A stretch of 16,583 nucleotides of DNA from an uncultured Acetatifactor sp. Lineage in GTDB: Bacteria > Bacillota > Clostridia > Lachnospirales > Lachnospiraceae. Positions within the stretch are counted from its first letter, which is position 1. Every line of letters starts with the position of its first letter. The translations under genes and the position numbers were made by a program. Of this stretch, positions 13,813 to 16,583 are shown in pieces. The DNA is taken from assembly GCA_910578995.1 (NCBI GenBank), contig CAJTSY010000083.1:1-16583 (forward strand), given 5' to 3'. The notes beneath the pieces are model-generated. The model was not told the DNA's origin and ran no database searches. It saw nothing but the letters and a program-made list of their open reading frames with translations.

Positions 13813-13844
13813 AAAAACCACCCCGGGGATATTCCGTCCCCCGG
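13813..13844 (-). terminator. Probable terminator after pyrD
   Basis: Minus strand CCGGGG (13844-13839) pairs with CCCCGG (13828-13823) around a ten-base loop. A run of five T follows after five further bases. The stem is short but all G-C, and it lies 28 bp after the pyrD stop. Confidence 0.45.
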
Positions 13845-13871
13845 CCAGGCTCCTGTAAAAACCGGGGGCAG

Positions 13872-14777
13872 TCAGGATACGGCTCCGATCAGATCCGCCA
13901 CACGCTCCACATGGTAACGCTCCATGTAACGCTCTATCCCCTGCACCACTTCCACGGTGGTATACGGATTCACAAAATTCATGGCCCCCACGCTGACCGC
14001 TGTTGCGCCTGCCAGGAGGAATTCCACCGCGTCCTCCCCATTGGCAATGCCCCCCATACCGATGATGGGAATCTTCACCGCCCGGGCCGCCTGGTATACC
14101 ATGCGCACCGCCACAGGTTTGATGGCCGGGCCGCTCATGCCCCCGGTTTTGTTCGCCAGGGCAAATTTACGCCGGTGGATGTCGATCTTCATGCCGGTGA
14201 TGGTATTGATCATGGACAGGGCGTCCGCCCCCGCAGCCTCCGCAGCCTTCGCCATCTCCGTTATATCAGTGACATTGGGACTTAATTTCATGATAACCGG
14301 CTGTTTTGCGTGCCGCTTGATTTCCCCGGTAATGCGGGACAGGGCATCCGCGTTCTGGCCAAAGGCAATGGCTCCCTCCTTCACGTTGGGACAGGATACG
14401 TTGATCTCCAACATGGCCACCGCAGGCTCCTCCCCCAGGCGTTCCACTACTTCCACGTAGTCTTCCACGGTCTTCCCGCAGACATTGACGATGATTTTGG
14501 TGTCATACTGCTTCAGGAACGGAATATCCCGTTCCAGGAAGACATCGATGCCCGGGTTCTGAAGCCCTATGGCATTGAGCATGCCCCCGTAGACCTCCGC
14601 CACCCTGGGGGTGGGGTTTCCGGGCCAGGGCACACTGGCGACTCCTTTTGTCACCACGGCCCCCAGCCGGTTCAGATCCACAAATTCCGAATATTCCATC
14701 CCTGAACCGAAGGTTCCCGATGCCGTCATAACCGGATTCTTCAGTGTGACTCCCGCAATTGTGACCTCTGTATTCAT
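13872..14777 (-). CDS. pyrD: Dihydroorotate dehydrogenase type 1B, catalytic subunit
   Basis: A 301-residue FMN enzyme that oxidises dihydroorotate to orotate in de novo pyrimidine synthesis, passing electrons to NAD+ through PyrK. Seen: MTASGTFGSGMEY (17-29), VVTKGV with the FMN-contacting Lys44, NAIGLQNPG (68-76), the catalytic Cys129 in LEINVSCPNVKEG (cysteine rather than serine marks class 1), IMKLSPNVTDI, and the FMN phosphate region GMGGIANGEDA. Length is typical. The ATG at 14777 has AGGAGA eight bases upstream. It lies downstream of pyrK, as expected for the PyrK-PyrD heterotetramer, but the gap is 209 bp instead of the usual few bases because of a minisatellite. No PyrR-type attenuator is seen. 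Confidence 0.96.
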   Translation of the reverse strand: MNTEVTIAGVTLKNPVMTASGTFGSGMEYSEFVDLNRLGAVVTKGVASVPWPGNPTPRVAEVYGGMLNAIGLQNPGIDVFLERDIPFLKQYDTKIIVNVCGKTVEDYVEVVERLGEEPAVAMLEINVSCPNVKEGAIAFGQNADALSRITGEIKRHAKQPVIMKLSPNVTDITEMAKAAEAAGADALSMINTITGMKIDIHRRKFALANKTGGMSGPAIKPVAVRMVYQAARAVKIPIIGMGGIANGEDAVEFLLAGATAVSVGAMNFVNPYTTVEVVQGIERYMERYHVERVADLIGAVS

Positions 14778-14866
14778 AGACGTATTCTCCTGTTCTGCCT
14801 CAATTTCGCCGTTTTTTCAACTCATGTGGGAAGCTGCGTCCCCCTCAGGCCTGGCTCGGCTTCCCG

Positions 14867-14981
14867 AATTCTGACTCTGCTGCCGGAGCCCCGCCCGCTC
14901 TCCAGGAACTGCCTTCTACAAGAGCCCGGCCTGTTCTCCCGGAACCTGCTTCATCTGCCGGAGCCCGGTCCGCTCTCCCGG
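14867..14981 (-). repeat. Degenerate minisatellite between pyrK and pyrD (three ~38-bp units)
   Basis: On the minus strand three units of 39, 36 and 40 bp follow one another. Each starts CCGGGAGA or CCTGGAGA, continues with a G/C-rich core CGGGCT or GGGGCT, and has CCGGCAG or a variant later. They begin about five bases after the pyrK stop. The remaining gap to pyrD (14778-14866) shows a GGGAAGC/GCTTCCC inverted pair and the pyrD ribosome site, nothing else. Confidence 0.7.
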
Positions 14982-14986
14982 GATAA

Positions 14987-15808
14987 TCAGATTTCCACCG
15001 CATCCGCCTCGAACACCGGCCCGTCCGTGCAGATCCGGGCATTGTTCACATGGGAATGATGGTCCGTTTCCTTCGTTTTCACCACACAGCCCAGGCAGGC
15101 TCCCACCCCGCAGGCCATATGCTCCTCCAGGGAGATGTAGGCGGGAATCTGACGCTCGGCCGCGTACTTTTTGATGGCGCGGAGCATGGGCATGGGGCCG
15201 CAGGCAAAAATCACATCCGCCTCCAGACCGTTCTCCCGGATGGCATCCATCACGTTTCCCTTCGTGCCCGCACTTCCGTCCTCCGTGGCCACGTATACAG
15301 CGCCATACTGCTCCATGTCTTCCTTCAGGAATAAATTGCTGTCCCGGTATCCCAGAACCACCTGCTTCTTATCCCGGTCCGTCTCCAGACGCTTCGCGAG
15401 CTCCAGTATGGGAGGGATTCCAATGCCGCCCCCCATCAGGAAAACCTTTTTCCCGGCCCCCTTCTCCAGGGGGAAGCCGTTGCCCAGAGGCCCCAGAAGC
15501 TCGATGGGCTCTCCCGCCCCATACCCGGAAAATTCCCTGGTTCCTGCCCCGGCGATCCGGTAGACGATACGGATGGCGCCCCGCTGCGCGGACTGTCCGG
15601 CTGCAGGCGAATCCCCGAAGGGAAGCACATCATCCGCCTCGCATATGCTGATGGGGCGGGGAAGCAGGGTGCTCCTGTCCCTGGGATACACACCCACAAA
15701 CTGCCCCGGCACAGCATCCACCGCCAGGGAAGTCTCTATATACATATCATAAATATCCGGTGCGATCTCCTCCTGGCAAATCACACGGGCTGTCTGCTTC
15801 TGCTTCAT
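14987..15808 (-). CDS. pyrK: Dihydroorotate dehydrogenase electron transfer subunit
   Basis: A 273-residue flavoprotein that moves electrons from PyrD to NAD+ in pyrimidine synthesis. The FAD domain has LPRPISI (49-55) and YRIAGAGTREFS (83-94). The NAD-binding part has VFLMGGGIGIPPILELAKRL (122-141) and FACGPMPML (201-209). The 2Fe-2S cluster ligands are Cys233, Cys238, Cys241 and Cys260 in ACGVGACLGC and ICTDGPVF. A small Ala/Gly/Gln-rich insertion lies at about 60-77. The ATG at 15808 has AGAAAGGA eight bases upstream. pyrD follows, so together they form the type 1B enzyme. The preceding 190 bp holds no recognisable gene or promoter. Confidence 0.96.
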   Translation of the reverse strand: MKQKQTARVICQEEIAPDIYDMYIETSLAVDAVPGQFVGVYPRDRSTLLPRPISICEADDVLPFGDSPAAGQSAQRGAIRIVYRIAGAGTREFSGYGAGEPIELLGPLGNGFPLEKGAGKKVFLMGGGIGIPPILELAKRLETDRDKKQVVLGYRDSNLFLKEDMEQYGAVYVATEDGSAGTKGNVMDAIRENGLEADVIFACGPMPMLRAIKKYAAERQIPAYISLEEHMACGVGACLGCVVKTKETDHHSHVNNARICTDGPVFEADAVEI

Positions 15809-15998
15809 ATATTCAATCCTTTCTGTGCCGGAACTTCCTGCTCCGCCTGCTTCCCCGCCGCGATCCTTCCGACAGGCACAGGCCTTATCATTCCCGTCTT
15901 TCTCTTCCGCTTCCCTGAAACACTGCCCGAAAGCTACAAGCCCTTCCGTACAGCATCCGCAAATATGTCACTGCATCCGCAGCAGCTTTCATCACTCC
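15809..15998. other. Gap without recognised feature
   Basis: GC-rich 190 bp between the synthetase stop and pyrK. No credible ORF, hairpin with T-run or -35/-10 pair was found apart from the pyrK ribosome site. pyrK may therefore be read from a promoter further upstream. Confidence 0.5.
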
Positions 15999-16583
15999 CT
16001 AGCAGATCCTCGTCCCCTCCGGCACAATGTCATCCACAAATACCACCTGGCACCCGCAGGCGTTGTTGGTCCCGGCCAGCAGCATGCCCTCGCTGGTGAC
16101 TCCCACCAGGCGGGCGGGCTTTAAGTTGGCCACCACAATGATCTTCCTGCCGATAAGCTCCTCCGGCTTATAGTATTCCTTAATACTGGACACAATAACC
16201 CGCTCCTTCAGGCCGTCGGACAGCGTAAGCTTATAACAGCTGTGGGATTTACGGATTTCCGTACATTTTAACACTTTGCATACCCGCAGGTCGATCTTAC
16301 GGAATTCCTCAGAATCAATCTCCGCCGCCACCGGGGCCACCGGGTCAGGCTCCCCGTACACAACCTGCTTCTCCTCCTGTTCGGGCGCCTCCTCCTTCGG
16401 AGCCAGGGCCTGCTCCTCCTCTTCCGTAATGGGGGTGGAGAAATCAAGCAGCGAGAGGAACTTGTCCTTCTCGATGGCATACAGGAACAGATACAGCCTG
16501 GGTCCCTTCTCCTTGTTCAGCAGCAGGCGGTATACATCCTTGAAAAAAGTTCCCTGCAGCGCCTTCAGGTTGGCCGCGTCGTA
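15999..16583 (-). CDS. Aminoacyl-tRNA synthetase C-terminus, probably class I lysyl-tRNA synthetase, with fused tRNA-binding domain
   Basis: The last 194 residues of a larger protein whose N-terminus is beyond the window. The first about 50 residues include GTFFKDVYRLLLNKEKGPRL and LYLFLYAIEKDKFLSLL, which resemble the C-terminal helical end of class I LysRS (pattern LLGK-x-x-GPR followed by a helix). A Glu/Pro/Gln-rich linker follows, then an EMAP/Trbp111-type tRNA-binding domain over the last about 105 residues (EFRKIDLRVCKV, NLKPARLVGVTSEGMLLAGT). The domain is a clear relative of the MetRS C-terminus encoded 8 kb away. The catalytic part is absent, so the amino-acid specificity is inference; another class I synthetase or a MetRS paralogue is possible. 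Confidence 0.75.
   Translation of the reverse strand, partial: YDAANLKALQGTFFKDVYRLLLNKEKGPRLYLFLYAIEKDKFLSLLDFSTPITEEEEQALAPKEEAPEQEEKQVVYGEPDPVAPVAAEIDSEEFRKIDLRVCKVLKCTEIRKSHSCYKLTLSDGLKERVIVSSIKEYYKPEELIGRKIIVVANLKPARLVGVTSEGMLLAGTNNACGCQVVFVDDIVPEGTRIC

Noticed and set aside
13741..13821. 27-codon N-terminal extension of the SipL-like protein
   Set aside because: It lacks a ribosome site and would include the candidate promoter, whereas GTG 13740 has GGAGG at good spacing.
14845..15042. 65-codon minus-strand frame across the pyrK-pyrD gap
   Set aside because: Begins inside pyrK in another frame and is made of minisatellite translation; no ribosome site.

Overview
The window looks like chromosomal DNA of a spore-forming, fairly GC-rich Clostridia member, most likely family Lachnospiraceae. 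The evidence is gene content: a SipL-like SPOCS/LysM protein, a PyrK/PyrD type-1B dihydroorotate dehydrogenase, a MetRS with a fused tRNA-binding domain, an orphan UgpC/MsmK-type ATPase beside a PucR-type regulator, and a YesL-family membrane protein. All supported genes are on the minus strand, so transcription runs from high to low coordinates. This is inference from families; no database was searched.

Layout in transcription order. The window opens inside the 3' end of an aminoacyl-tRNA synthetase, probably class I lysyl-tRNA synthetase, carrying a C-terminal tRNA-binding domain (15999-16583). pyrK and pyrD follow, separated by a short degenerate minisatellite. Next come a SipL-like spore-coat morphogenesis gene with a sigma-E-like promoter, a membrane-anchored PGRP/amidase_2 cell-wall hydrolase with a very long charged cytoplasmic tail, rpe, and an unrecognised 241-residue protein. 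metG follows, with its own TTGACA promoter and a structured leader containing an intrinsic terminator, then an alpha/beta hydrolase 17 nt downstream. A tandem array of five 94-bp units comes next, each unit made of three hairpins. Then come a GNAT acetyltransferase and a YesL-family protein, an ugpC-type ABC ATPase, a PucR-family regulator, and finally the N-terminal part of a DUF6128-like protein that runs off the left edge in 11-residue repeats.

Functionally this is a mixed housekeeping stretch: translation (metG, probable lysRS), pyrimidine synthesis (pyrK, pyrD), pentose phosphate metabolism (rpe), sugar uptake energisation and its possible regulation (ugpC, PucR), spore and cell-wall functions (SipL-like, amidase), and small accessory enzymes. 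No phage, transposase, CRISPR, rRNA or tRNA gene is visible.

The most unusual features are tandem repeats of independent sequence: the 94-bp triple-hairpin array with a diverged copy 4 kb away, 33-bp coding repeats at the left edge, 30/60-bp coding repeats in the amidase tail, a 36-bp duplication in the MetRS linker, and a roughly 38-bp minisatellite between pyrK and pyrD. The metG leader and the triple-hairpin array are the best candidates for something not yet described.
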